Shown here in pieces: positions 9,201 to 16,912 of a DNA stretch of 21,444 bases (position 1 is the stretch's first letter; each line of letters opens with the position of its first letter). Under the pieces are notes generated by a model. It was given only the letters and a program-made list of their open reading frames with translations, did not search any database and had not been told where the DNA came from. Both the position numbers and the translations under genes were made by a program. Source of the DNA: Euperipatoides rowelli (Eukaryota; Onychophora; Udeonychophora; Euonychophora; Peripatopsidae); NCBI GenBank assembly GCA_003024985.2, contig PXIH01S0000600.1. One strand, given 5' to 3'.

Positions 9201-12200
9201 TTTTTTGCACTAGTTATGTATTTAACTAAAAATTAATAAAATTTTGCATTTACATCATTGATCTTCCGGAGGTGCGATATGTAAAAATATATACTGTACA
9301 CATAGAAATGAATCTGTTTCATATAAAATGATTACTAACATTTAAATGTACTATAATAAAAAAAAACATATATCACATTTAACTTAAGGAGTGTAACTGC
9401 TTCGGTCATTAGATCTAAGCCATAATAAGTTTAGAAATCATGGCCACATAAAATACAATGTTTAAACAAAAGAGGTAAAGAATTCTACATCTGCCTATTA
9501 TTTTATATGCTATATTTTTCCATCAAACATCCCTGGTCCAGAACGAATCATTGAACATGCAGAGAGGGTATTAATATTGGATCATATAGACAATTGGACC
9601 TTTTGACTAACCAGTTTTCTTGAATATTTGATGAAGCAAATTACTTTGGGATCATTCCTATTAATTTATTCTAATAATATGAAAGCAAACTAAATTATTT
9701 AATTTTAATAATCGGTGCTTTTTTTGTAAAAAAAAATAATAAAGGTGCAGGAACTCATATAATGGCACACCCCATGCATTTTTTTAACCAAAAAGAAAAA
9801 AGAAATCAGCTTTTTTTTTTTTTTGGTTGCTACTAACCATTTTGTTACACCAAAATGAAATTAAAAATCTTTATCTGGCAATAGCTAAAATTGCAGGATT
9901 TTTTTTAATATTCAATTTTATTAAATTTTTTATGTTTAGTAATTTATGAAAAATATCAATATGTATAAAAAGTGTAAGTTTTCAAAAATTACTTTAAAAC
10001 AAAGGTGCAGGAACTCAGCTTTTGTGAGTTCCACCACAAAAAAAAAGCACTGATAATAATTAGATCTCTAGTCAATGTCCAGTATACCTTAGTCTTTTAA
10101 TTATATTAAATTTAGACCACTAGCTTTCATTAAAGTGTATTAAAAAAAAAATAAGGACAATCTTATGCTACAGTATAGACCAGTGAAATAGGAATTAGCT
10201 TTCACAATGAATTATTTATGATAAGATAAACTAGGTTATGTTTTCTTTTATAACTAAATTTTCTTATAATATTGTTATAAAAATATTTGTAAGAGAAACT
10301 TCCAAGTCTTACCTTTTGTGCCACATTTTTTACATGTTGTATTCAAAACAGCTTCCAGTGTAAGTTTGGGATGTATGCGAGACCCTCCTGGTTTTTTCCT
10401 CTGTTCATCCAAGCTGAAAAATAATTATTTAAATTTAAAATGTTATGATGAAATTTTAATAAATTTATTTAAAAGAACAATATTCAACCGTTTTACATTA
10501 ACAACTATTACATACAGTAGGTCACATTCAGCCTATCAGAGAAGGATTGTTATTCATTAAAAAGCTTAATCCTTTGTTGCCAAAATCTGCCTGCTGATGC
10601 TTTTGTAGTATTTAATTTATCATGTGAAAAAACAAGAGAGCAGTCAGATATCACTTTTTTTTTTGATAAATGCACAACAGTTTTTATGTTCTTTGAACTT
10701 TGAAATTTTTTTCAATACCAGCTTTAATAGGATTTGTATATAAAGTGCACTATTAATGAGAGGGTTTCTGTGACAAGAAGTGATTGTCTGATTTGTTAAG
10801 CAAATTTCTGATTTGTCTCTTTGTACTTTAATTTTTTTTTCACTGCAAGTTCTTGCTAGATTTGTAAAATATCTTACATTTTACTGGAGGAAAGTGTGCC
10901 GGTAACAAATAAAATGATTAGCAGATTTACGGTCATGCAACTTTAGGATTTTCTCAGTGTTCACACTCAAAAATTTTAAGTATTTTTATCCCCTGCCAAA
11001 ACAAGGAGAATAAATCATTATTATTATGCATAATTTAAATAATAAATTAGACTTAATGGTATGCAATGGTGTTTCTAAATGTTTCTGTGTGTGTACTTAA
11101 TATGAATTTTTAATACATTTCTGAATGCGAAAGAATCTATTATCATTTCAGAGATTTAAAAAAATAATCCTAAAATGATTGTTTCCATTGTTAATCTGCC
11201 CTTCTGTACATACAGTACAACAGATATTTATTAAATTTGTGCCAGAGTTTTCTACTTACAAAGTGTACAAGTTTGTGTTACAGTAAAATCACAATATTTT
11301 AAATATTTTTGAATGAGTTTTCTATTGAAATCATGAAGAGTGTACTGTATTGCACATGTCTGCATAATACAGTACAGTACAACTCGTGCTGTTATTCTAT
11401 TTAAAATCACAGCTTGAACCATTGTTATAGAACTATCTTCTCTCTTAGTTTTTATCTGTATTCAGGAAAAACCCTTTCCTGCCTTGTTCATAATAAAAGT
11501 ATTTTCCCTACCTCACTGTGCATGTCTCTGTGACTAGGACATTTCATTTGGCAATGAGGATTTAAAAAAAAAAGGTTTTCATCAAGTAGTGGGTAATTTT
11601 TAAAGATGGATTAAAAAATCGAAGCATTCGATCTGCTAAAGATGAATTGGAATAGGTATGTAGATAGGATTAAGTTTTATCTTGAGGCTCATAATGTAAA
11701 AGTAGACCTAAGGAAAGCAACCGTATTAACCATTATGTGAGACCTTGCTTTCAACTTACTTTGCGATTTGCTGGCACCAGGTTCCCCAGCTGATTGTATC
11801 CTTTGTCAGATTTTACAAACGCTTGAAAGGCATTTATTCCACTGAAGCCTTTGGCTCGTATTGAGCGGTTTAACTTTTGCAAAAGAGTGCAAAAAGAGAA
11901 TGAGCTGCTAGCTGATTTCGCCGCGGAACTGTGCAAGCTTAGTCTTCATTATGAGTTTAAAGACAATTTAAATTGCTCATTAGTTGATCAGTTCATATTT
12001 GGCACAAATGACTCTGCGCTCCAAAAGTATCTTCTTCTGGAGAAGGATTCCCTTTGAGAGTGTGATCCAGGCTGCGGCTGAAGTCTCCAACAAAAGCTCT
12101 GATGTTTTACAAAACAAAGGTACATACAGCGATCTGTCGTTTGTCAAAACTTCAAATAAATTCAAGCAACAGTCTTCCGGGGAAACTAAAAGAATCACGT

Positions 12201-14086
12201 GCAAGTGTTGCGAAGCCGCACATAGAAGCACTGATTGGAATTTTAAGGAAGCTGAGTGTTTCTATTGCAAAAAGAAAGAACACTCGAGAGCGATTTGTCG
12301 ATCTTTAAAACTAAACAGATTCCTCGCAAATAAAGGTAAGCTGCCAACTTATCATATAAGCGCACAAGAAGATGAAGATAGCTGCTTGGAAGAAAATTAT
12401 TTTGTCAACATGACTTGCGATTAAATATCACGTCAGTCCAATTGTGGTGTGCCTAAACGTAGATGGCCAGCCGTTTCCCTTCGGACTCGACTCGGGCACG
12501 GCGGTTAGTATCTTGCCTTACCATGTCTCATAAAATACTGGCCTACACGCAAGTTGCTTCCAACGACTATAATCCTCCGNGCTTTTGATCACCTAATTAA
12601 ACCTTTAGGAATTTAAAGTGAGCATCGAGTTTAACAATTTCAAGGCTTCAAACCTAGATCTAGTTATCCCCAAGGAGGGAACCTCCACCTTCTTGGGGCA
12701 CGCCTGGTTTGGTGCGCTAGGACTGACCACTAATTTCTTGAATTGTTCCCCCTCCAAGCAGCTTAAGGTTTACTGTCAATTACCCCTGCAGGGTCATGGA
12801 ACTCAAATTTAAGGAATTACTTAAGGAATTCAAAGACATATTCCTCAAACTTGGGATGCATCGAGGGGCACACAGCGAAATTGTTCCTAAAAGATCAATC
12901 TATTTCCAAGTTTTGCAAGTATTGTCCGGTCCCTTTAGCCCTCCCTAAAATATAAGAGGAACTTGCCAAGCTACAGTCCCAAGGAATTCTAATTCCGATT
13001 AAATGTTCAAGGAGGCTGCACCTTTTATCCCCATTGTTAAAGACAGGTGACCTGAGATTGTGCTGGGACTATTAGATAGGACTCAAACCAAATCTAGAAA
13101 TTAACAAATACCCTCTTCCCATTATCAACGAAATTTTCACCAAGCTAGCCGGAGGAACCATCTTCTCGAAGCTAGACCTAGCTCAGGCCTACCAGCAGAT
13201 CCGTATGGATGAGGACTCCACTAAGCTTATAACCACTAATACTGATACTGTTTTACATGTTTAAAAAANAAATTATTAGTCTTTTTTTTAAGGTACATTA
13301 CTTATGCTCTTTAATTTTGTCTACAGAGATAGTTTAGTTTGGCCAACATACTGTATATCTACACAGACCACATGGGACGAGTATACAACTGAAGACTTGC
13401 TTTCAATTGGTGTAGGGTCTTTTGGATGAGATACCAATTGTGTGTTTTGGCAGGTCTAAACTAGATGTGAATGTTATGTTAGTGTGTTTTTTTTTATTCT
13501 ATTCTCAGACGCACTAATACCTTTAATATACAGTATGTTATGAATACATAAGGCAATTTATCATTCAAAGGCACAAAATTTGTTTTGGATCTTGAATATA
13601 TGTCCACAAACCAGTCAGGGTTATTCTTCTTATAAACTGAGAACAAATATAAAGAATTGTGTACAGCTCCAGTGGACTATGTTGTGGGCTGCCGGAGTTA
13701 GTTCATGTGAGGGTTGGATCCTAGGCCGCCCTGGTGTGTAAAATGGCAAGTTTTCTTTCGACATCTGTATGCACTAAGGATTTTTTCTAAATCTTTATAA
13801 TATATAGATATCAGTTGTATATATTGTAAATTAAAATGATTGAAATCTTGGAATTTCAGCATGATACATGGATGTTTTTTTTTTTTCTTTTTTCATTTGC
13901 TTAACAACAAACGTCAGCTTTAAAATAATAATTTAAGAAATAAAAATTTGAACAATTTATACAAGAAGATTGAAATAATGTTAAATCTACAAGAGATTAC
14001 CTGACTTGAACATTGTTGGGATCTAGATCTTGACCAGAGCCTTGATCAACTACTTTCATGGACAGAGAAATCTTGTCACCATTATC
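6168..14086 (-). CDS. ZCCHC17: ZCCHC17 (pNO40/pS1D) homologue, five 3' exons
   Basis: Minus-strand exons 14001-14086, 10313-10413, 7772-7896, 6326-6394 and 6168-6212 join in consistent phases to give the last 141 codons of a zinc-finger CCHC-domain protein 17. Order of parts: the tail of the S1 domain and linker (SLSMKVVDQGSGQDLDPNNV), then LTLEAVLNTTCKKCGTKGHL, where a single CCHC knuckle C-x2-C-x4-H-x4-C is split across two exons, then an acidic stretch, then a Lys/His-rich tail ending KKHKHQ. In vertebrates this protein is nucleolar, associates with the 60S subunit and has roles in rRNA and RNA metabolism; the basic tail fits nucleolar targeting. The N-terminal S1 exons were not found up to the right edge, so the intron upstream of 14086 is over 7.3 kb or the exons lie beyond. 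All introns are GT-AG and packed with transposons. Confidence 0.93.
6326..6394 (-). CDS. ZCCHC17: ZCCHC17 basic-tail exon
   Basis: Twenty-three codons, phase 0 on both sides, acceptor gaatttag and donor gtataa. It encodes KKHKHSKGKKKQ followed by NSPQEDAAKDK, part of the low-complexity basic tail. The exon is short, but its phase, both splice sites and its composition agree with the gene. Confidence 0.88.
6539..6592. repeat. 21-bp minisatellite, left part
   Basis: Units of the form TTAAGCACATCATTACTCCTA begin at 6539 and 6560, with a variant unit 8 bases longer running to the TTAA at 6589. The array is interrupted here by the inverted-repeat element at 6593-7260 and resumes in phase on its other side. 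Confidence 0.85.
6593..7260. mobile_element. Inverted-repeat (MITE-like) element with TTAA or TA target duplication
   Basis: The element starts AGGTCAAATGTAACGGA and ends with its exact reverse complement. The terminal inverted repeats stay alignable for about 95 bp (left 6593-6690, right about 7160-7260) with a second well-kept block, TTATTGATTTTCAAAGAT. TTAA flanks both ends (6589-6592 and 7261-7264); removing the element and one TTAA restores the 21-bp minisatellite perfectly, which shows it is an insertion. The ends fit a piggyBac-like TTAA duplication or a mariner-like TA duplication, and the sequence cannot decide between them. At 668 bp with no transposase frame it is non-autonomous. 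A 65-codon plus-strand open frame inside it (6902-7099) lacks an ATG and resembles nothing I know. Confidence 0.85.
7261..7322. repeat. 21-bp minisatellite, right part
   Basis: Units start with TTAAGCACA at 7261, 7282 and 7303, an exact 21-base period, continuing the array at 6539-6592 after the inserted element. Confidence 0.88.
7567..7620. repeat. GC-rich patch with 8-bp hairpin
   Basis: GTGCCTAT (7571-7578) pairs perfectly with ATAGGCAC (7589-7596) around a ten-base loop, followed by a GC-rich run (ctggcggtcgctgcaacccc). It contrasts strongly with the AT-rich intron around it. It is probably a fragment of a repeat, family not recognised. Confidence 0.4.
7638..7725. repeat. Degenerate distal copies of the 21-bp minisatellite
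   Basis: TTAA-starting units recur at 7642, 7661, 7682 and 7702 (spacings 19, 21 and 20) with the pattern TATTAAgCacNacAtNaCttC. They are related to, but more divergent than, the array at 6539-7322, and are separated from it by about 310 bases of unrelated DNA. Confidence 0.7.
7772..7896 (-). CDS. ZCCHC17: ZCCHC17 exon: second half of CCHC knuckle and acidic linker
   Basis: This 125-base exon between acceptor tttctgtcag and donor gtaatttg completes the split Gly codon and encodes HLALDCFQIPGGKTYELLP and then EDDSGDT. It supplies the His and last Cys of the zinc knuckle. The GGKTYELLPE stretch corresponds to the PGGTKYSLIPDE block in vertebrate ZCCHC17. It ends in phase 0. Confidence 0.93.
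8127..9280. mobile_element. 1.15-kb element with 19-bp perfect terminal inverted repeats, unclassified
   Basis: ATATCGCACCTCCGGAAGA at 8127-8145 is matched exactly in reverse complement at 9262-9280. The match continues inward for about 11 more bases with one mismatch (CAATGATGTA). The interior is AT-rich with no transposase frame and includes a large hairpin (8489-8552). ATAT lies at both outer edges if the repeats are taken to begin at CGCACC, so a short AT-rich target duplication is possible but cannot be fixed. Superfamily unknown. Confidence 0.75.
8489..8552. repeat. Long AT-rich hairpin
   Basis: Left arm 8489-8520 and right arm 8523-8552 are reverse complements around a TG loop, apart from a 3-4 base bulge. 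The shared outer block is TTTTCATTAAAAAATT. It lies inside the 8127-9280 element and might be its internal palindrome or a snap-back of an older insertion. Confidence 0.75.
9713..10052. mobile_element. hAT-like MITE
   Basis: The left end CGGTGCTTTTTTTGT and the right end, read in reverse complement as CAGTGCTTTTTTTTTGT, are terminal inverted repeats of the CAGTG type. Eight-base flanks ttaataat (9705-9712) and ataataat (10053-10060) match at 7 of 8 positions, the expected hAT target duplication. The word AAAGGTGCAGGAACTCA occurs near both ends in the same orientation (about 9743 and 10002), and the right end can also fold (GGAACTCA/TGAGTTCC). At 340 bp with no coding frame it is non-autonomous. 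Confidence 0.8.
10313..10413 (-). CDS. ZCCHC17: ZCCHC17 exon: linker and first half of CCHC knuckle
   Basis: This 101-base exon, acceptor atttttcag and donor gtaagact, encodes LDEQRKKPGGSRIHPK then LTLEAVLNTTCKKCGTK. It holds the C-x2-C half of the zinc knuckle. The LEAVLNTTCKKCG block is almost identical to vertebrate ZCCHC17. Both junction codons are completed by the flanking exons (AG+C upstream, G+GA downstream), which confirms the splice sites. Confidence 0.95.
10430..11335. other. ZCCHC17 intron DNA without recognised element
   Basis: AT-rich intron sequence between the 10313-10413 exon and the start of the Gypsy remnant. TACAGTA words are frequent at 10510-11375, including two overlapping copies near 11370. 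No gene or transposon end was seen. Confidence 0.5.
11340..11540 (+). repeat. Probable 5' LTR of Gypsy remnant
   Basis: TG (TGTACTGTATTGC) near 11340 and CA (gactaggaca) near 11540 bracket a roughly 200-bp stretch with an AATAAAA signal near 11493, just upstream of a TTTGGCAATGAGGAT-type primer-site region and the gag frame. No second LTR copy was found in the window, so the boundaries are inferred from position rather than from a repeat pair. Confidence 0.4.
11550..11564 (+). other. Likely primer-binding site of Gypsy remnant
   Basis: TTTGGCAATGAGGAT lies between the presumed LTR end and gag. It resembles the TGGCGACGAGGAT region that follows the 5' LTR in many animal Gypsy elements, with two or three changes. 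The priming tRNA was not identified. Confidence 0.4.
11606..12424 (+). pseudogene. Decayed Ty3/Gypsy gag with two zinc knuckles
   Basis: Gag-like coding starts at ATG 11606 and contains WNRYVDRIKFYLEAHNVKVD, then LAPGSPADC, then ERFNFCKRVQKENELLADFA, then knuckles. Damage: TAA at codon 3, a TGA after VLTIM, a frameshift near 11840, and a second frame change near 12055. The last frame (to TGA/TAA at 12424) carries CKCCEAAHRSTDW, a first knuckle whose final Cys is Trp, and CFYCKKKEHSRAIC, an intact C-x2-C-x4-H-x4-C second knuckle. This double-knuckle Gag pattern is typical of animal Gypsy elements of the Mag-like type. It lies antisense inside a ZCCHC17 intron and is not functional. Confidence 0.85.
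12447..12600 (+). pseudogene. Gypsy aspartic protease remnant
   Basis: In the frame starting at 12447 the sequence reads VCLNVDGQPFPFGLDSGTAV. The retroviral-type catalytic motif D-S-G-T is at 12489-12500 and the usual hydrophobic stretch (SILPYHV) follows. A TAA comes soon after, and an N at 12580 lies in the region. Family assignment follows from the motif and its place between gag and reverse transcriptase. Confidence 0.75.
12840..13260 (+). pseudogene. Gypsy reverse transcriptase, 5' part only
   Basis: LQSQGILIPI near 12971 begins the recognisable reverse transcriptase. It continues with LLKTGDLRLCWDY, an in-frame TAG, LKPNLEINKYPLPIINEIF and FSKLDLAQAYQQIRMDEDS. The aspartate of FSKLDLA (13175-13177) is the first catalytic Asp. 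Homology stops right after KLITTNT near 13240, before the YxDD catalytic box, and the rest of pol, including RNase H and integrase, is absent. The element is therefore 3' truncated or deleted here; an N at 13269 is beside the break. Confidence 0.85.
13270..14000. other. ZCCHC17 intron with SINE-like piece
   Basis: From the Gypsy break to the next ZCCHC17 exon. The first half is of unknown origin. 13665-13790 carries the SINE-like repeat described separately, and the rest is AT-rich with a T run at 13877. No coding frame. Confidence 0.45.
13665..13790 (+). repeat. SINE-like repeat, copy 1
   Basis: GGTTGGATCC (13712-13721) resembles a tRNA B box and is followed by CTGGTGTGTAAAATGG and ttttctttc, then TATGCACTAAGGATTTTT. 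A related sequence is at 15200-15280; 24 of 29 bases match in the CTGGTGTG block. The A box is not clear, so a tRNA-derived SINE is a suggestion rather than an identification. Confidence 0.4.
14001..14086 (-). CDS. ZCCHC17: ZCCHC17 exon: end of S1 domain and linker
   Basis: This 86-base exon runs from acceptor ttttcctcag to donor gtaatctc. It encodes DNGDKISLSMKVVDQG followed by SGQDLDPNNVQV, closely matching the KVSLSMKVVNQGTGKDLDPNNV region of vertebrate ZCCHC17, which closes the last strand of the S1 RNA-binding domain. It begins in phase 0, so the missing upstream exon must end in phase 0, carrying the body of the S1 domain. Confidence 0.93.
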
Positions 14087-14287
14087 CTGAGGAAAATAAA
14101 ATTTTAAATTTGGCTATTATAGATTATTGATCACAATCATGATAAAATAAAAAGTAGGGTGTGAAATAGTTATTAATGATGACTGAAATCTTCTGATAAG
14201 CCTCACACTTATTAGCTATTTGAATGAATCGTATTTAACATTTACAGTAGGTCGTAAATTAAATCAAATTTATAATTTAGGCTAGCC

Positions 14288-14611
14288 CAGTGGTTCCCAA
14301 ACTTTTTTCTGTTGCCTGCCCTGATGATGTTGCGGCACCTTGATGTTATGAGAAAGAAATTGTGATACCCAGTAGAGTTGAGAATATTATTTTTTTATTC
14401 TCAATACAACTACTCATTTGATTTCAAGGTAACTAAGCCCTGAAAGAGTCATTTGCAGTGCTTGTATTATAGGTATGTTTACTTTATTTTTTAAAAATAN
14501 ATTTAAACTTTAATTGTAAAAAATATAATATGTATACTTTAGGAACTTGACACCCTTATGACTGATGAGTGACACACCAGTGTGTCGTGATACCCAGTTT
14601 GGATACCACTG
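14288..14611. mobile_element. hAT MITE with 8-bp target duplication
   Basis: The left end CAGTGGTTCCCAAACTTTTT and the right end, in reverse complement CAGTGGTATCCAAACTGGGT, form a classic hAT terminal inverted repeat. Flanks ggctagcc (14280-14287) and ggctagcg (14612-14619) are an 8-bp target duplication with one mismatch and fit the nnCTAGnn preference of many hAT elements. At 324 bp with no coding capacity it is non-autonomous. It contains an N at 14500 and lies in the large intron of ZCCHC17 (or upstream of it if that gene starts elsewhere). Confidence 0.9.
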
Positions 14612-14754
14612 GGCTAGCGTATCAAGAAGCCAAACTACTATTTGTGTCTGTATATAAGAAATATATGATCTAGTCAAGATTGCTCGTTTATCACTTTCTT
14701 ATACAGATAAAAATCTAAACAGTAATAAATTTTTCCTAAAACGCTCCAAGGGTT

Positions 14755-14890
14755 CCAAATATCCTAGCGAGAAGAGCACCAGTGTTGTGGTTAACTCCGA
14801 CAACATAGAATGTGCACCAGAGGGCTACTGTGGAACCCGACTTCACCCGCTAGCCCTATACCATCTTGGAACAAGCTGACATACTATCTG
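14755..14890 (-). repeat. GC-richer repeat-like fragment
   Basis: A 130-base patch of higher G+C. On the minus strand it contains CTATGTTGTCGGAGTTA, similar to CTATGTTGTgggctgcCGGAGTTA at 13678-13701 on the plus strand. This suggests that both are pieces of the same repeat family in opposite orientation. No ends or target duplication were found. Confidence 0.35.
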
Positions 14891-14894
14891 CAAT

Positions 14895-15430
14895 ATTAAA
14901 ATAATTCCTAGCTAACATGCAAAATGGACTTGCCAAACTATAACAAGAACCATAGCATAAACATAATAAATATAATTAATAAAAAAAAGACGGTAGAGTT
15001 GTAGAAGGCCGAGTTCAATTTAGATAGAACTCTGTATCTGGACCTTTGAGACCCCTATCATCTAATTTCTGTTTTTGTGGATTTGTATTAAGAAAATAAC
15101 ATTTGGTACCTACAAGTTTTATGTCACTTAGATTGGTTTCTGGTCCACAACTCAAATGGTACATACTCGGCCGCAGTACATGTGCATATATGCTAGATCA
15201 GGTCTTCGATCCTTCATGCAGTCCTGGTGTGGAAAATAGGGAATTTTCTTTCATTGTTAGTACGCACTGGGATTTTTGCTCTTTACAGAGATACCAAAAT
15301 CTTTCAAATTGTCTAAAAAATGGATTTATGTCGGCAAAAATGGCAAGACTGTAAAACGCAGAACCTAGATTCAAGGAAGGAGGAACAAAAGTACATAAAC
15401 GCAATATTGTATTGTGCAAGCACGGAAGAA
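14895..15430. other. Unassigned DNA with SINE-like copy 2
   Basis: Mostly AT-rich sequence between the hAT MITE region and the minus-strand copia fragment. It includes the SINE-like repeat near 15200. Two short open frames overlap on opposite strands (15103-15354 and 15198-15419) and show no family resemblance. Confidence 0.4.
15200..15280 (+). repeat. SINE-like repeat, copy 2
   Basis: GGTCTTCGATCC (15201-15212), CTGGTGTGGAAAATAGGG and TACGCACTGGGATTTTT align with the repeat at 13710-13787. The two share gene-sized spacing between blocks, so they belong to one family. A B-box-like word supports, but does not prove, a tRNA origin. Confidence 0.4.
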
Positions 15431-16330
15431 TGTTACAATAAAAATATGGAAGTGTAAATATAAGTCAAATGGAATTTTGTTAGTTTATGTGGTACTAGAT
15501 TGATGAGCTATGTAGCATGAATGTCATCTCACCCCATAAACTTTTTAGATAATTTTGACTGAGAAATGATCTAGTAGGCCTCATTAGTACCCTATTATGT
15601 CTTTCAGAGATTCTGTTCATTTGCGGAGTATAAGGAAGGAAGTTTATATGTTGGAATCTTTTTTTATTGAAAATATATATTCAGGCTAGTGCTGTTGAAT
15701 TAGCCTCCTCCGTCACTTCTAAAAGTTCTTGGTCTTCAACTGAATCGGTCGATTCTCTGTTCGATATACTCCTTTATTTTGTCTTCAGTTTGTTTTTTTC
15801 TGATAATTAATCATGTAGACCTTTGAGTACCATGAGAATTCATCTGATAGAAAGGGAGTAATAATTTACCCTAGATTTATTGGGTTGATGGGACCACAGA
15901 GGTAGGAATATAGCGAATCAAAAGGTCCGATAGCTTTGGTCAAAACCTGGGTATCAAATTTTCTGTTATTCATCTTCATGGTCTGGCACACATCGCAAAT
16001 GCCATGGTTTTGACAATTTTTTAAGTTTATTCCAGTAGGGTAATTTCAATGCAATGTCTTACATCCTCATTGTGGTGGCCCATTCGTTGGTGCCATACAT
16101 GTTCGCAGGTGTAGGCCTCCTCGCGAGTCTTTATATCATTGTATTGAAGTTTAGTTTGATATCAAAATAATTATGCATGTCATCTAGTAGACACTTTGCA
16201 GGAGGTAGATTATCTCTAATATTAAATAATCATTATCAAAGGCACTCTCAGACATATCACAAATCCTAACCCACAAATTGAATTATTCCGTCCCTACAAT
16301 TCACAAGGTTAATGATCACCATCATTGTGT
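15430..16330 (-). pseudogene. Ty1/copia fragment B: pre-integrase zinc finger and integrase
   Basis: On the minus strand, in several frames, the order is: EHVWHQRMGHHNEDV (near 16100), the gag-pre-integrase HH motif; NCQNHGICDVCQTMKM (near 15995), the CC half of the integrase zinc finger; SLYSYLCGPINP (near 15900), where Tyr replaces the first catalytic Asp; FRSDGGG (near 15710), with the second catalytic Asp kept and a TAA where Glu is expected after it; and LPYTPQMNRISERHNR (near 15620), with the third acidic residue kept (15603-15605). A LINLVPHKLTKF block (near 15490) matches the region after the core. Many stops and shifts; gag, protease and reverse transcriptase are absent. It is a different copia copy from the plus-strand one at 16913, in head-to-head orientation to it. 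Confidence 0.82.
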
Positions 16331-16836
16331 GCATTCTCTGAGGCAAAGGTTGGCGTTCAGGGATTTTTTTTTTTGGCGATGATAATAAAATATAAATTAG
16401 AACCACATCAACTATACAAGATTAAGATAAACATTCTGTATATAATTTATTATCTATCACTAAATATGGTAAGTCCAGCAGTATTGATGGATTCCAACAT
16501 TATACTAAAAACCCAACAAGAACAACATGGCCACCAGCGTCTCTCATCTCTATTCACAGTTTTTAAAAGTTCTCACTAGATAGTTCTCAATAGTTAACAA
16601 ATGAGTGCTGCTAAACTATTTTGTAGAAATTTATAGAAAAAAAAATTATCAAATATTACCTGATGAAAATTATTTTTAATGTTTAAACTTGGGTCATTTT
16701 GAAAAAAGGTTGGGCAGTAGATCTTCAGGCAATTGAAATTGTATTGAGATGATGTCGAGCATAAAATGGTAGAGCACCTTTGATATATAGTATATATACT
16801 GTATATAAACACACAGTATATTTGGTAAATGTACTG
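16331..16836. other. Unassigned DNA between copia B and the hAT end
   Basis: AT-rich sequence. On the minus strand TGTTGGAATCCATC starts near 16498, resembling the TGTTGGAA start of many copia LTRs. It could be a relic of the 5' LTR of fragment B, but no matching copy is present to prove it. Short open frames on both strands here look like chance. Confidence 0.35.
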
Positions 16837-16912
16837 CAGGGATCATCAAACTGTGGTACATGTACCACTAATGGTACATTACATTGTTTCAGATGGTACA
16901 CAGAGATGTAAC
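16837..16912. mobile_element. hAT-type left end, interrupted by copia A
   Basis: CAGGGATCATCAAACTGTGG is a hAT-type terminus. It is followed by a perfect 16-bp palindrome, GTGGTACATGTACCAC (16853-16868), and a related GGTACATTAC. The sequence stops where the copia LTR begins (16913), and no matching right end exists in the window, so the element was probably split by the copia insertion. Confidence 0.6.

Noticed and set aside
10318-10560. 80-codon plus-strand open frame
   Set aside because: It is the antisense shadow of the ZCCHC17 exon at 10313-10413.
11980-12231. 83-codon minus-strand open frame
   Set aside because: Shadow of the Gypsy gag on the opposite strand.
15200-15280. Functional tRNA gene
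   Set aside because: Only a B-box-like word; no acceptor stem or cloverleaf can be formed.
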